A stretch of DNA of 64,000 bases from Herpomyces periplanetae (lineage: Eukaryota; Ascomycota; Laboulbeniomycetes; Herpomycetales; Herpomycetaceae): NCBI GenBank assembly GCA_009733715.1, contig WMKJ01000053.1, forward strand, positions 29,175-93,174, given 5' to 3'. Position numbers and translations under genes: made by a program. Shown here piece by piece: positions 30,202 through 41,834 of this stretch. Within the stretch, counting starts at the first letter, position 1. Every line of letters begins with the position of its first letter. A model generated the notes under the pieces. That model saw nothing but the letters and a program-made list of their open reading frames with translations. It did not search any database and was not told the origin of the DNA.

Positions 30202-31854
30202 TTACGTCATTGTTGTTGTTTTGGAGGTGTATTGATTGTTACGTTTCCATGCGGCGCAAACTTCGCAATTAATGATAAAATGTAAATCACACGTTCCATC
30301 TTCATCAATCTCACTAGAATAATGGTTTTCTTCATCATCCATTAATATATTTTGGTTAAATTTTGTAGTTGTTACCATATCTAACTTTTGCTTAAAATTG
30401 TAAAATGCTTCAAGACTTTTGGCTTCACAATGGGCCGTATTGTTAATTATATTGGTACTTATAGATCCTTGATTAGTTCGATTTCTAATTCGTCCTCGAA
30501 TGGCTGTTTCTGGTATCATATTGGTAAAAATATTGTCTTCTGGTATACCATTTAAATTATCACTTTTTCCCGAATGGTTTACCATAATTGTTTTTCCCTC
30601 TTCCTTTTGCTTATTATCTTCCATTACGATTTCATCGTGCCATTGTTTATCATGTAGTAAATCACGCTTCATAGACATCTTTAACCTTTCTATTTCTGCC
30701 AAAGTTTCCTCCAACTTTGTCTTTTTTGACATGAGGTGGAAATCCTCTTTTTTATTGTCATTACTACGCTTCTTAGCTTTTTCATTAATCCCTGAATTTT
30801 CCCTTTCAATTCTTGTTTCATGCTGGTTCTTTTGCTTGGTTTTTTCTTCCCGGTCATCAACTTGATTATCACCCTTATGCAAGGGAGAGGGTGGTAATGA
30901 AAGTTCATGTAAAGCATCATTTTCATCATTACAAGTAACATCGTGGGATAATACTGTTGACATGGAAGGTGAAGCAGGGGTGCGGGTTAATCTAGGGCGT
31001 ACGGCTATTGATTTACTCGACGTGCTTATCCCCATTTTCTCTTCCTGTGATACTGGCACTTCCCGCTTTAATGCGCCTTTATCATTTAATTCATTACCCG
31101 CGTATACTAACCTTGAGTTAAACTTCGGTTTGGTCAGTAAATGAACTTCCTCGCCAACATCATCTAATCCATCGTTAAAGCTAACTAGAGCTTTTCCGGA
31201 TTTGCGCCGTTGATTTCGCCTCTTCACGTTAGGTTTATGCGTGGAAGATACCTGGGCCTTGTTGACCCGAGTAAAATTTCGCTCAGAGTCGGTTACTAGT
31301 TTGCACCTTGAAAGTAATTGTATACCACCGTCATCTAAAATTTTGGTTGATAGTATTCTGGTTGGGTACAAAGGTTTTTCCGTACCTTCTACCAGTTCCA
31401 TTTCAGACATTTTCATGACAATGTATACGCTATCATCCGTCATGGCAACTCGACCAAATAAAGTGTTACGTCCGGTTAACTCGGGAGTGGGGGCTAATGT
31501 TATAAAAAATTGACTCTGATTATCATTTCTACGGCCTCCGTTGGCCATGCCGACTAACCCTCGGCGGTTAAACTTAAGTCGAGAATGAAATTCATCGCTA
31601 AAGGGATCCCCATTTTCAAAGCTACTTTGCCCTCCTTCACCCGTTCCAGTGGGATCACCACCTTGTATTATAAACCCTGGAACGAGCCGATGAAACACAG
31701 TATTATCATAGTATTCATTGGCGCAATGTTGCAAAAAATTTTGCGTGGCCAACGGTGTTTGACGACCAAATAACTCCAATGTTATCACACCAGCGGTTGT
31801 GTGTAATTCCACGGCCGCTGTTGGCGGTGCTTCCATATTATATGAGGAACTCAT
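30202..31854 (-). CDS. CWC27: Spliceosomal cyclophilin-type prolyl isomerase CWC27
   Basis: CWC27 belongs to the activated (Bact) spliceosome with CWC22. The 550-residue protein starts with the short MSSSYNMEAPPT leader typical of the family, then a cyclophilin domain: VFHRLVPGFIIQGGDPTG, DEFHSRLKFNRRGLVGMA and SQFFITLAPTPELTGRN. The rest is a long Lys/Glu/Ser-rich tail with a predicted coiled coil around KKTKLEETLAEIERLKMS. The open frame reaches 31878 but begins with GTG; the ATG at 31854 is used. CACGTG at 31876 sits only 22 bp upstream of it, so part of the element may be transcribed or the transcription start is very close. Confidence 0.92.
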   Translation of the reverse strand: MSSSYNMEAPPTAAVELHTTAGVITLELFGRQTPLATQNFLQHCANEYYDNTVFHRLVPGFIIQGGDPTGTGEGGQSSFENGDPFSDEFHSRLKFNRRGLVGMANGGRRNDNQSQFFITLAPTPELTGRNTLFGRVAMTDDSVYIVMKMSEMELVEGTEKPLYPTRILSTKILDDGGIQLLSRCKLVTDSERNFTRVNKAQVSSTHKPNVKRRNQRRKSGKALVSFNDGLDDVGEEVHLLTKPKFNSRLVYAGNELNDKGALKREVPVSQEEKMGISTSSKSIAVRPRLTRTPASPSMSTVLSHDVTCNDENDALHELSLPPSPLHKGDNQVDDREEKTKQKNQHETRIERENSGINEKAKKRSNDNKKEDFHLMSKKTKLEETLAEIERLKMSMKRDLLHDKQWHDEIVMEDNKQKEEGKTIMVNHSGKSDNLNGIPEDNIFTNMIPETAIRGRIRNRTNQGSISTNIINNTAHCEAKSLEAFYNFKQKLDMVTTTKFNQNILMDDEENHYSSEIDEDGTCDLHFIINCEVCAAWKRNNQYTSKTTTMT

Positions 31855-33379
31855 GAGGATAACGGGGCTGTAGAGCACGTGTTGTTTGTTGTGTATACAA
31901 TAAGATGTGAGTGTAGTACGATAAAATAAATGTTTAACTTAATCTCACGAGTATCTCGTTTTTAAAAGTTTGCCGGGTACCCCACTCGGTAAAATTTTGC
32001 TATACGACTCGTGACTGTGTAAGTTTTGTTACGCATACCCGGCTTGGATAAGGATAATTTTGACTGAGTAACTCGAAATAGTTAATCGTATTCTTATTAT
32101 GATACTTTAACGGAGCCCCTGACAAATTAGAGAAATGACAAGAAGTAGCTCACTCGGTAGATGGAAGCGAAGGATATCGTATAGTAGAAAGAATAAAGTA
32201 TGGTGCGGTAAGGTAGGGTTGGGTAGGGTAGGGTAGGATAGAACAGGACAGGGTGAATAATTTTAGTTGATGTATGGCGTAGTACTGTATTGTATTGAAT
32301 AGAATCGTATAATATCACGTCGTGTCATTTAATATCATATAAAGTAATAGAATAGCACAAAGCGCGGTTTGTAGGAAAGGTGACTTGAGGTGTGCCAAAT
32401 CATGCTGTACATGGCAGAATTGCAGTGTGCCGTATTTTTCCGTGATGCGTTGTGCAATTCTGTGCTGTGCAGCGTTGTGCCATGGTACAGTATGCTGTAG
32501 TGTGCTAAACTAGATAAATTCGCGTCAATTCGTTTTCCAAACTCATTTTTACCTTTTTCGCATCACGCAAAAAACATTTCTGACTAATCAACACTGGCGG
32601 TGGATTATTAAGCCGTGATCGGGTCGGATGAAGAGGGAAGAGCGACTTGGCGCGGGATGGGGAGGATCGGAACGGGATCGGAAGGATAACGGATAAAAAG
32701 ATTTTGCGATATTCCGTGGGTCGAGTTTGAAAATTCGAAAAATGCAAAATTAAGTTTTTTGGGGAAAATAACGTTTAATCTAATTATATTAATGTTAGCG
32801 ATTTATTCTTGTATATGTTCTTGTTAGCTTGAAGATTTTCCTGTGGGTTGATTCGATTTCTTCTTTTAACCATGGTTACCTTGTATTCACGATGTTGCTC
32901 TTTTACATGACGGGCTAACGTAGGCTAAGAAAAAGGTCCACTGACTGGTTAAAAGATTAAATGGTTGGTTAATGCGTATAGAATTGTTGTTTACGCTTAC
33001 TATTGATTAGGAATTCAAGGCAATAAGACATGCTTGGTTGAGTATATGCGAACAAGTCTAATCTAGCGATATTTTATGATGGTTAGATAATGTACGAAGA
33101 GTACTTACCACGGTATAATGAGGAAAACAACAAAAGTTCATAACACGATTCATACATTGGAAAAAATTGGTTTCATCAAAATCATGGGAATGAATCATAA
33201 AACAGTAGACAGGATAAACGAAAATTCGAACAATATGAAAAAGTGATGGTTAAATTGAATAATGTATATAATATGGGCAGGATTGCCGAACAAGGAACAT
33301 GGTAGATTTGTTAAAGGTTAGATTGAATTAAGTCAAATATAATATCAAAGGACATAATTATGCATTCCGATTGCGTAAA
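31855..33379. other. Intergenic region, 1.5 kb
   Basis: It holds the CWC27 promoter and, from 32205 to 32510, degenerate 5-bp arrays (listed separately). No gene was found. The minus frame at 32505-32747 has no recognisable product. Confidence 0.5.
32205..32510. repeat. Interrupted degenerate 5-bp arrays
   Basis: TAGGG/TTGGG units (32210-32250) pass into TACTG/TATTG units (32280-32340), and GTGCC/GTGCT variants dominate 32390-32510. The 5-bp period is kept while the unit changes. Confidence 0.65.
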
Positions 33380-34852
33380 CTAGGAAACCAAGGTTATCGC
33401 AGACAACTGAGGACATGAGCGAGTTCGCTGCCGAGGACACGGTATATGCAACGAAGATTTTGATATTTGACGAAGATTCGGAGAGGATTTCATGGTAATT
33501 GGATTATCCGAAATTATAGGAAGAAAACATGATGTCCGGGTAAATTGTCCGAAACTTGGGAGAGGTGATGGTATAGCTGTCTTGAAACTGGCATTATCAA
33601 ACGTATTACAACTTGATAGTCGAGTATGCGTTGAGCCGGATGAATTAACGTTAAACTGTTCAAGTGGACTTGATGATTCTTCCGATGGGGATAAAACAGC
33701 ATATTTATCGATAAAATCTTCGGATTCTTCAATAACACCCTCCAAGTCACCAGCATGATAATTTGACGATGCTGACCAGCTTAAATTAGTCGTACACGTT
33801 GATTGGCTAGCTCGATCGACCGAAGTACTGGTAAATGATAGATGAGAAGAACTATTGGTCGTTGAGCATGATGATCGATCAGGATTCATCTTTGAATCAC
33901 GATACCAAGATGGCGGATCAAATATTGAGTGGGATATCGTGGAAAACGTCGCCCTTGATTGATACGATGATGATTCCGAAAGATGTTTGGTGCTAACTTG
34001 ACTAGGGTAAGAAGAACATGATAAAGTGGATGAACCACTTCCGTTGATACCTGAAGACATTGAGGAAGGACATGGCTCGCCTGTAAGTGGAAAATACGAT
34101 GAAATATGAGGGTAAAGTTGTAAATGAGGGCGATTAGATTGAAATGGTAGATGTTTAGAGTCGGATAATTGATTAGAGTATTGGGATAAATAAGTAAAAT
34201 CATGATGAAGGGAAGAAGATGGCGGTACGTAAGTAAATGAAGTTGACGATGTTGTTGCCGTGGATGTGGTTCCTGGGTTAACGTTTGAAGGTGTGTGTAT
34301 AGACGATAAAGATTTTCCTTCCGAATGGTTAAATTTTCGAACAATCCTCATGGTTAAATTGTTTAAAGGGTGTAAAGATTTTGTTAGACGGATTGAATGG
34401 AATGAATGATAATTAGAAGGTGAATGAGTATCATGGGGTGATAGTGTAGACTGTGCAAAAGATCGTGGTCGCAATGTGTTAGTTGATGACAACGGGGGAT
34501 TAGTAGAATTTGTGGTAGAATGATTTGTTGAATTGTGTTTTAACCGATTGTAAAAATTTGCTGTTTTTTGTGCGAAAGATGTTATAGATGATCTATCGAT
34601 CTTTGGGGTATGATGTGAAGCATATGATAAGGATGAATTTGTAGATGTATGATGTATGAATGGAGGGGGGCTTGATTCAAGTTTAATTGAACCGTTTATA
34701 AATGGTAGTGGAGAAAAGAGGAATTTTGGTAAAGTTGAAGTTCTTATCTTACGACGCCATGTTGAAGAAGTTGAAGAGGTTGAAATAGGTCTGGAAGTCG
34801 AAGAAGGAGAAGAGAAAACATCACGGTTTGTAAAAGATAGAGGTGGTGCCAT
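33380..34852 (-). CDS. Ser/Thr-rich protein of unknown function
   Basis: A 490-codon open frame from a good ATG at 34852, far longer than chance allows in this composition. By eye about a third of residues are Ser or Thr, with Pro and His. No signal peptide, membrane segment or known domain is visible; it is probably largely disordered. A more ordinary segment, ending LEGVIEESEDFIDKYAVLS, lies near residue 375, and the C-terminus is basic with Ser (RQRTRSCPQLSAITLVS), features seen in phosphorylated scaffold or regulatory proteins. It has no close neighbours: 1.5 kb lie downstream and 2.4 kb upstream. An antisense frame in the same place (33886-34344) is a shadow. Confidence 0.6.
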   Translation of the reverse strand: MAPPLSFTNRDVFSSPSSTSRPISTSSTSSTWRRKIRTSTLPKFLFSPLPFINGSIKLESSPPPFIHHTSTNSSLSYASHHTPKIDRSSITSFAQKTANFYNRLKHNSTNHSTTNSTNPPLSSTNTLRPRSFAQSTLSPHDTHSPSNYHSFHSIRLTKSLHPLNNLTMRIVRKFNHSEGKSLSSIHTPSNVNPGTTSTATTSSTSFTYVPPSSSLHHDFTYLSQYSNQLSDSKHLPFQSNRPHLQLYPHISSYFPLTGEPCPSSMSSGINGSGSSTLSCSSYPSQVSTKHLSESSSYQSRATFSTISHSIFDPPSWYRDSKMNPDRSSCSTTNSSSHLSFTSTSVDRASQSTCTTNLSWSASSNYHAGDLEGVIEESEDFIDKYAVLSPSEESSSPLEQFNVNSSGSTHTRLSSCNTFDNASFKTAIPSPLPSFGQFTRTSCFLPIISDNPITMKSSPNLRQISKSSLHIPCPRQRTRSCPQLSAITLVS

Positions 34853-37232
34853 TGTTCAGGAAGCATAAGTTAGACAGGGAGATAAAGAAGGGAAAAAAAG
34901 TTACTGTTAACTTGAATAAAGTGAACAATGTGAAAAACGGGTAAAGAGAAAGTAGCGGAAAGAAAGTAGAATGATCAATTGGAAGGAAATGGTCGGGTTT
35001 AAGAAGTTAAGGCAGCGCACAATAAACTAAGGTAAAATAAATTTTGCAGGGAAGGAGCGGATTATTAAGGATTGTCTATTTGTTGGTTGAGGTGCGTTTC
35101 GGGAAGGAACCATGGGAATTAATGAGTTACCTCCAGTTTGAGGAAGGTACGATGTTAGACGCTGCCAAGATCCAATTTGGGGTGTGTGTAGTGAGTGTGG
35201 TGTGGAATTTGGAGAAAGTGGAGGGGAAGATGTCAAATTGAAATTTTCCTTTTTTCCATATTAACAGATTTATTATTTTGCTAAACTATACTGTTCTACT
35301 CTGCTTTACTCTACTCTCATTCAATCCACTTATTCGCCATTTACTTTTCCATTTCTCTCAAATTCCTGCTCTCTACCTAGTTCTTCAAACCGTTCCTTCC
35401 TCGGTTTTCCCCGTTCGGGAAAATTTCTATTGTCGTCTGGTCTGTTGACAGTCGCTTATACTGACTCGTCTGATTTTTCTCATTCTTCCTTCCCCCCTTC
35501 CACTTTCTCAACCTCAACATTTCCCTTCCTTTCCCATTTTGGTTTGTCGTCTCAACTTATACTTGCCTGTCTGGGAAAATCTGTTAACCTCAATTACCCG
35601 TTTTATCTACCCCACTTTTTAATTTTTTTATTTTACCATCCCAACCCTCGAGTCTACTTGCGCCTCGCTTTTACAATGTTGTCTGTCATTTTTATAAAAA
35701 AAACAAAGCCATATCGATACTTTGAAACACTTGAAAATAATTCTCTCTAGCCATCACTTTTTTATATATTTACCTACATAAATTTGGTTTCTCTAATATC
35801 TCCTACAAAAGATTTATATAAACATTTCCTCCAATCCCACTCTACACCCTCTCCCCTCGTATAGATATTCACCTACCTTCCTCTTCAAGCGGTCCAGCCC
35901 CCATTGTCTACCTCTAACTTCCCCGTAAATCCAGCACCTCTTTCCCCATCTACGTCATCTTCACACTCTCCCCATTATCCCTCTTGCCCATTCCCATCTA
36001 GATTCATTACCCCTCAATTACACCTCTTTCCTAAACCACCACTCCTCCCCATTCTTCTGCCCTACTACCTTCCCTCTGACTAATGGTGACTACCCTTTTC
36101 GGTACTCGTCTTCGTATACTCTTCGTAGGGCTGAACTCATCCTCGTTAGTCTGTGTTTGGTTTGGATTGTAAGGCGGGTTTTTGGGGGGTATTTAAAGGT
36201 TTGACTTTCCACCTTTTTACCGTTAACTCGTGCTTTTTGAGCATGTTTTCCTTGCTGTTTTCATGATTACCTCTGGCTCTGCTACCCAATAATTCTACGT
36301 TTATCATTTCTAACTTTTATTACCCTACTTACTCTACCCTTTACTACCAATCTCTGTTATACTTACTTCTTTACCCTTTACTATACAATTCAAACTATTT
36401 GACTATATTTAGTTTATTTCATACCTTTCAATAATTTAATGTATTCCTTAACTTATCACTATTTGTTATTTTATGCATTGATTGAAATATCATCTCTTAC
36501 ATCCTTATATTTAGTAATTTGTTTATTGCTATTATCACCATCAACTCCAACTCCAATATTTCCACTACTTTACTCTACCGTTCTCTTCGTGTATTCACCC
36601 CCCCCCTCTTTAATTATCTCCTACTCCTCGTCTTCCATTACTTTCTCATTCTTCTCCTTATATCTCACTAATACCTCTAATACACCACACCACACCACAC
36701 CACACCACAGCTCACCCCGCCCCACCCTCTTCCAACCTCATACTCTAATCAACTCTGATTCCAAACCCTCTCCCTACAAACTACTTCATATTCTACCTTC
36801 ATCTCTACTACCCATCTTCCCATACCGAACTTTATCAACCCTTTTCTAATCATCCTAATCATACCCCTTATTCTGTAGCTTAATCTAATCAGTATTCAAT
36901 CCATTTTTCCTCGAATCCCTACCCTTAATAAATCATTAACTACCTATTACTTCACTCTATCTATTAACATACACATACAATTTCATTGCTATGCACCCTC
37001 TTGGACGACCTTTAAACATTCCAACCTCAAACCATCGTTCTGTAGACAAAATTGTTTATATAAAGCTCATTATATACGTCTCTCAATGCACCTATTTACC
37101 CTAACTTATCCTTACCAATACCCATGCTCGCCCTCTCACTTACACGCAAAACCACCAGACACACAACGCAGTACAATGCCCACTACAAAGAGAGTCCACC
37201 CAAACCTGCTCAATGAAGACACTGGCTTGGCT
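34853..37232. other. Intergenic region, 2.4 kb, pyrimidine-rich on the plus strand
   Basis: Between the Ser-rich gene and VPS45. From 35270 the plus strand is strongly C/T-rich with TACTC/TTACC-type 5-bp periodicity (35280-35330, 36300-36350) and an ACCAC array at 36680-36708. Open frames of 106 and 136 codons here have low-complexity products (Ser, Leu, Pro, Tyr) and were not accepted as genes. Confidence 0.5.
36680..36708. repeat. (ACCAC)n array
   Basis: Five to six perfect ACCAC units, again of 5-bp period. Confidence 0.75.
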
Positions 37233-39407
37233 TTACTTGTTCACCATAGGCGGCCACGTTTCCACCGTACTCTCCACCTCCTCAATGAAACTTCGGCTAT
37301 TATGAACGTACGTTCCTCCTAAAACTATTCGTACACCCGGTTGTGTTGAGTTAATTTTGGCTACAACTTTCGCTTCAGCATACGTTGCTCCACCCACGAT
37401 AAAAACGATCACATCCTGCGCTTTGTCGCGCGTTTTCCCTCCACCCTCGACAAACGGATACATTTGCTCGCGCAACCTTCCACGCAACAAATCCTGTATT
37501 GTCGTCTCCAACTGGGGTGAATGTTGTGTGTAAACATTTTCAACGCCTTTCAAACCTCGAAACTTTCCCCTAGCTCCCGCGAAAAAATTTCCCGTTTGAA
37601 ATAAATCGGGAAATCCTACGCTAGTTGTACTAGGAACGGGTAAAAGTGATTCATGATACTGTACCAACTTTTTAATGGCTGATATACGCTCCATGTTTAC
37701 ACGTCCCATCGTTTTCAATAAATCCAACAACATTCCTAGCCCATTGGAAGCATGCTTGTGATAGCGTAAAGCATACATTGCTACGAGACGTAATATATTT
37801 TCGCCTGGTATACTTGTATTTTGCATAAGTTTTTGTATCATCTATACTCATCCACCCGTAGTTTTACAAATTGGTTAGCAAAGTTTTGTAATAACAAATA
37901 ACCACCCGCACAATCACTACATCAGCGGAAAAGCCACTTTCTGTTACTTACCTTTAAATCATTATTATGATTATCCTCGCATACTATCTGTTGTTCCAAT
38001 TCACTCACGTCAAGCAAGCAGTCCTCACTAACCCGCCGACTAAGCTCTCCAACTAGTGTAATATGCTTTGTTACACTGCTGGATAATTTGCGAAATTCCG
38101 GATACTCTTCCACAAACCTTTTCATATCATCAATTGATTCCAGATTATAATTATTTTGACTCTTAGAAGCGAATTGTTCAACGTAATCCTTAGCATTCTG
38201 ACCAAGATCGCCAAAGTTAAGATACATATTATCCTTGAAAAACGTGTCTTGATTTGCTACGAGTATAACTTCTTTTAACTCGGGCCGAACATCGGGAATA
38301 TGCATCAGATCCACACGACCATTTCGAATCTCGAGTAATTCATGAACCATAGCCTGATAAGTCCACTGTGTTAAAAGGGGAGTAACGGGGTCAGTTCGGC
38401 GATCCAATATTAGCAGAACTGCCGGCGTATCTGTTTTTCGAAAATCAAACAACTGTGATAGTTGATTAATTTGGTAGTTTAATTCCGTTGCTAATTGAGC
38501 ACAGAGTACGCTGGATTTAACAAAACGTATGATTGGACGCTTTTTCAGGGATAATAGAACGGCCAAGAGTCCTTCAGTACACCGTTGCAGAGCATCCTGA
38601 TTCCAAAGCTCTGGTCTGCTACCCCAGATGCGATGTTGGGGGGCACACAAGTTTAGGGAGAATAAATCCGGATTAACTGTGATATAATCAGCGTAGTACT
38701 CATGCACGGCTTGAACGACTTCGTTATCATCCGACTCGGCCAGTCTTTCCAGCGAGGATTTTTTAACTATATTACTAAAAACTAGTATCGTGAACGCTCA
38801 CGTTAGCGGCGTATGTTTCAAGTTTGCATGTATGTTGAAACATATCTCATAACTCTTGCTACACTGTTCAATCCTTGTGTAGCCAGATTAGCGCCGGTAA
38901 TCTTACATATAAAGTATTCCCCATACTTTGGGGTTCGTAATTCTTCACATAGGTATTGTATAATTTCCGGTTCAGGCCGAACGAAGCAAATGCAGCTTAA
39001 ATGTCGCATTTTTTCCCTATTCGAGTTATCCACACGGCTGTGTGAATTGTTAATAGGTGAAATTTATACGGAGAACTTACCCAATTATACAAATTATGAC
39101 ATACGACAACGTACTCAGTCAGGTAAATTTCATGGTTTAACAAAGTGGACTGAGTAGTAACGGATGATAAAACGGCCAGCTACTTCGATTCCACTCATTG
39201 AAAAGTATTAATTTAACGTAGTAATTGCGTATACACGTACCCGTGTAATGAAGCTCCATTGAATAACTGAAAGTCCACAAGTTTGAATTTACATACCGTT
39301 TCCTTGTCCAGTAAAAGAATTTTCATTTTTGACGTTCCATTTTCGCTTGCCTTGGACGTTGCAAACATTCGGGAGATATAGGAAGAAACAGCTTGGGATA
39401 AGTCCAT
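37233..39407 (-). CDS. VPS45: Sec1/Munc18-family protein Vps45 (five exons)
   Basis: Vps45 chaperones the syntaxin Tlg2/Pep12-type SNARE complexes for transport from Golgi and plasma membrane to endosomes. Exons: 39407-39297, 39179-39115, 39037-38907, 38781-37952, 37841-37233; 581 residues. Introns (117, 77, 125, 110 nt) have GTATGT, GTACGT, GTAAGA and GTAAGT donors. Family landmarks appear in order: MKILLLDKET, TTQSTLLNHEIYLTD, RHLSCICFVRP, YGEYFIFFSN, LERLAESDDNE, AVLLILDRRTDPVTPLL, MYLNFGDLG, EEYPEFRKLS and finally VYTQHSPQL and VIVFIVGGATYAEA. Several of these cross exon joins, which supports the model. CACGTGAC at 39634 is 227 bp upstream. Confidence 0.94.
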
Positions 39408-40754
39408 CACCTATACATGAGAATAATTTTTTGTTTGTTCCCTTTAAAACAAATATTCAATACAATAATTGAGAAATAAAATCCTACAAGATAACTTTCA
39501 CAAAGTATACATATCGACTGAAACACTAAATAATTTGACTAGCCAGTTAAACGCGGATAATCACCGAAATTTCCAATCGACTTCCATCGTGAACGCGTTC
39601 GTTACCACACAAAAGTCACATTCCCCAGATGCTCACGTGACATCCCGAGAGAGATCGGCACGATGAGTCATGCAAGCCAACTTAGGAATTTCCGAAAGGA
39701 AAGGGCAGTGCGGATTGGTGGGTCGGGCCGGCTAAACTAGTAGGCTCGGGATGTCCTAATTATTAGTCATGATTTTTTGATTTCCGAGAAATTTTTCGGG
39801 GAAATTATCGTGAAGTATGAAATTTATGGAATTGTCAAATTTGTTTTCCTTAAATAGTCTACGTAAATTTCAAAAAAATTTGTCAGGACTGGTTTATTTT
39901 ATTCTTGAAGAAGAGGGAAATTAATTGAATTTAATTCATAATGAAAATATTTGCAGGTAATTTAGCGTATGTGATGGTCTATTGTTAACCTATCCCTATA
40001 CAATTTATTCCGGGTAACACAGCGTGTATAGAAAAATTTGGGAAATATGAATGTTTTGATATTCTAAAGGTTCAAATGACAATATTGCAAAGTTAAAATA
40101 CATTACCCGCCAAAATATGACTAGTAAGAGCATTAATACACCAAGGACATGATAGCGGGTTTTGATCAAATAGTTCTTGACAACAAACGAAGTATTGGTG
40201 CATTAAAGACTGGACAATTTTAACTTTATAAATGCTTTAGAACGATAAGTTTTGCATGTTCGATTACACAAAAAGATTTTTGAAGAAACGGATACACCCG
40301 GGAATATGTTCACACTGCTGAGGGCCATTGAGAGATTGTTTACAGTTGTGTGGTAGAATGCCATACTCTGCAGTTGCACTACAGTACTTTGAACTTAGTT
40401 GTGCTGTACTGTACTGTACTGTACTGCACAGCGCAACACAACACCACATGGCGCAACACAGCTCTGTACTGCCTTTTGCGCTGGTAACAGCTCACTAATT
40501 GATCCGTTAAGAGCAACTAAATGCGTCCGCTGTAGCCGTTGTTTTCATTGCACATTTCACTTGAGCTCTGGTGTTAACCAGCCCAACCAAGTAGCGATTA
40601 GCCAATTACGCTCATGTTTACCCTTCAAACTTGACTTTATCACTACGGCAAACCCGGTTATCTCAAGGATAAGATTACTCAATACTGCGCGTTATTCGTA
40701 AAATTTTGTACATTCTGATCCAACATTTTCATTTATCATCCATATGTTAATACT
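39408..40754. other. Intergenic region between VPS45 and a secreted orphan
   Basis: About 1.3 kb with the VPS45 promoter and CACGTG at 39634. A 5-bp array lies at 40395-40475. No gene seen. Confidence 0.5.
40395..40475. repeat. Degenerate 5-bp array, TACTG then CAACA/CACAG
   Basis: Four perfect GTACT units followed by drifting CACAG, CGCAA, CACAA and CACCA units. Confidence 0.7.
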
Positions 40755-41834
40755 ATGCAATTAACCGGGAAAATTATCTTAACAGCCTACTTATTCACAG
40801 GCCTTTGGTTTCATGTGGTCTATGGAAGATCAAATGAAACAGATTTTGACAATAAACAAATTCAAGGATATCAAGGCAAAAAATTCAAATATGTAATCGC
40901 AGTTGATGCACCCGGAAGCATTATACACGAAGCAGCATTGGTGGATTGTAATGGTTACTTTTTAACAGCATTGACCATAAGTGTAGGAAATTCTGAATAT
41001 TTCGGCACGAGAATAGAATACTAATATATTTTTAGTCTAAGCCTGGGCGAGACGAAGTATATCAAGATACACTAGCAAGTATCGACGTGGAAAAAACTGG
41101 CAATGATGATTCCGGGACGGATAACCAAGTGATAACGGATAAGGAATACAAGGATAGGCAAAAGCTAAGAGAGTCTGCCGAATCCCTACAAAATAGCGAC
41201 TGGATCAATGTTGAATCTAATCATGATCCAGGCTCGGAGGAAAAGGTGGATAAAGTGAAGAAGTTAAAGTGGACGTGGCTTAAAGCATCCATGTTAACAA
41301 GTCAAGATGAAAATTGCTTGCGCAAACGACCGGCAGTTTTCAATGAAAAGGAATTGAACGAGGTTAGTTTATGCTTAGCAATAGAATAAAATGGTCAAGT
41401 TATGTTAACAGCGAAAAATCATTACTATGCAGATTACTGAAACTCAGTTAAAGCCTCGCAATGGAACTTGTTTTAATGAGTCTGCGTCTTCCCTGGCCGA
41501 TTCTCCCAAAAAAAGTGCCTTTCGAATGAGAAAGGGTGCCAATTATCAACATCAAGTTAACCCATTGGAAAATCCCAAATCCCAGGTTATCCAGTCTAAA
41601 CACAAGTCCAAAATTGCCCTGGGTTATTGTATGAATTTGCTTGGACTTTCTCAGCGCTCTAAATGGGTAGCATGTCCTGTGCAGGCGAAGGATCAAAAGC
41701 GTTCTAATATTTTTCGTATCATGAACGTACATCGTACTAATGCTCAATACCTTGGAAATGTTATGAGAATGAAAATGGTATGCCGAAAGGTCGATCTCAA
41801 GTTTCGACCTATTACGAAGAGGTATAATCATTAA
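40755..41834 (+). CDS. Predicted secreted or ER-entering protein, unknown family (three exons)
   Basis: Three open frames of matching phase join through splice sites: 40755-40982, 41036-41362, 41433-41834; 318 residues. Intron 1 is 53 nt (GTAGGA ... TACTAAT ... TTTTTAG) and intron 2 is 70 nt (GTTAGT ... TATGCAG). The first donor is weak and alternatives nearby exist. The N-terminus is a clear signal peptide (KIILTAYLFTGLWFHVVYG), followed by an Asn-glycosylation site (NET). The middle is Lys/Glu-rich; the last exon is very basic (Lys, Arg) and ends RPITKRYNH. No domain was recognised. Basic C-terminal sequence is unusual for a secreted protein, so processing or nuclear targeting of a different isoform is possible. 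Confidence 0.5.

Noticed and set aside
35430-35750. Plus-strand frame of 106 codons
   Set aside because: Same pyrimidine-rich tract, no domain, no plausible partner exon.
36439-36849. Plus-strand frame of 136 codons
   Set aside because: It is C/T-rich low-complexity DNA that encodes Ser, Leu, Tyr and Pro; no codon pattern or domain.
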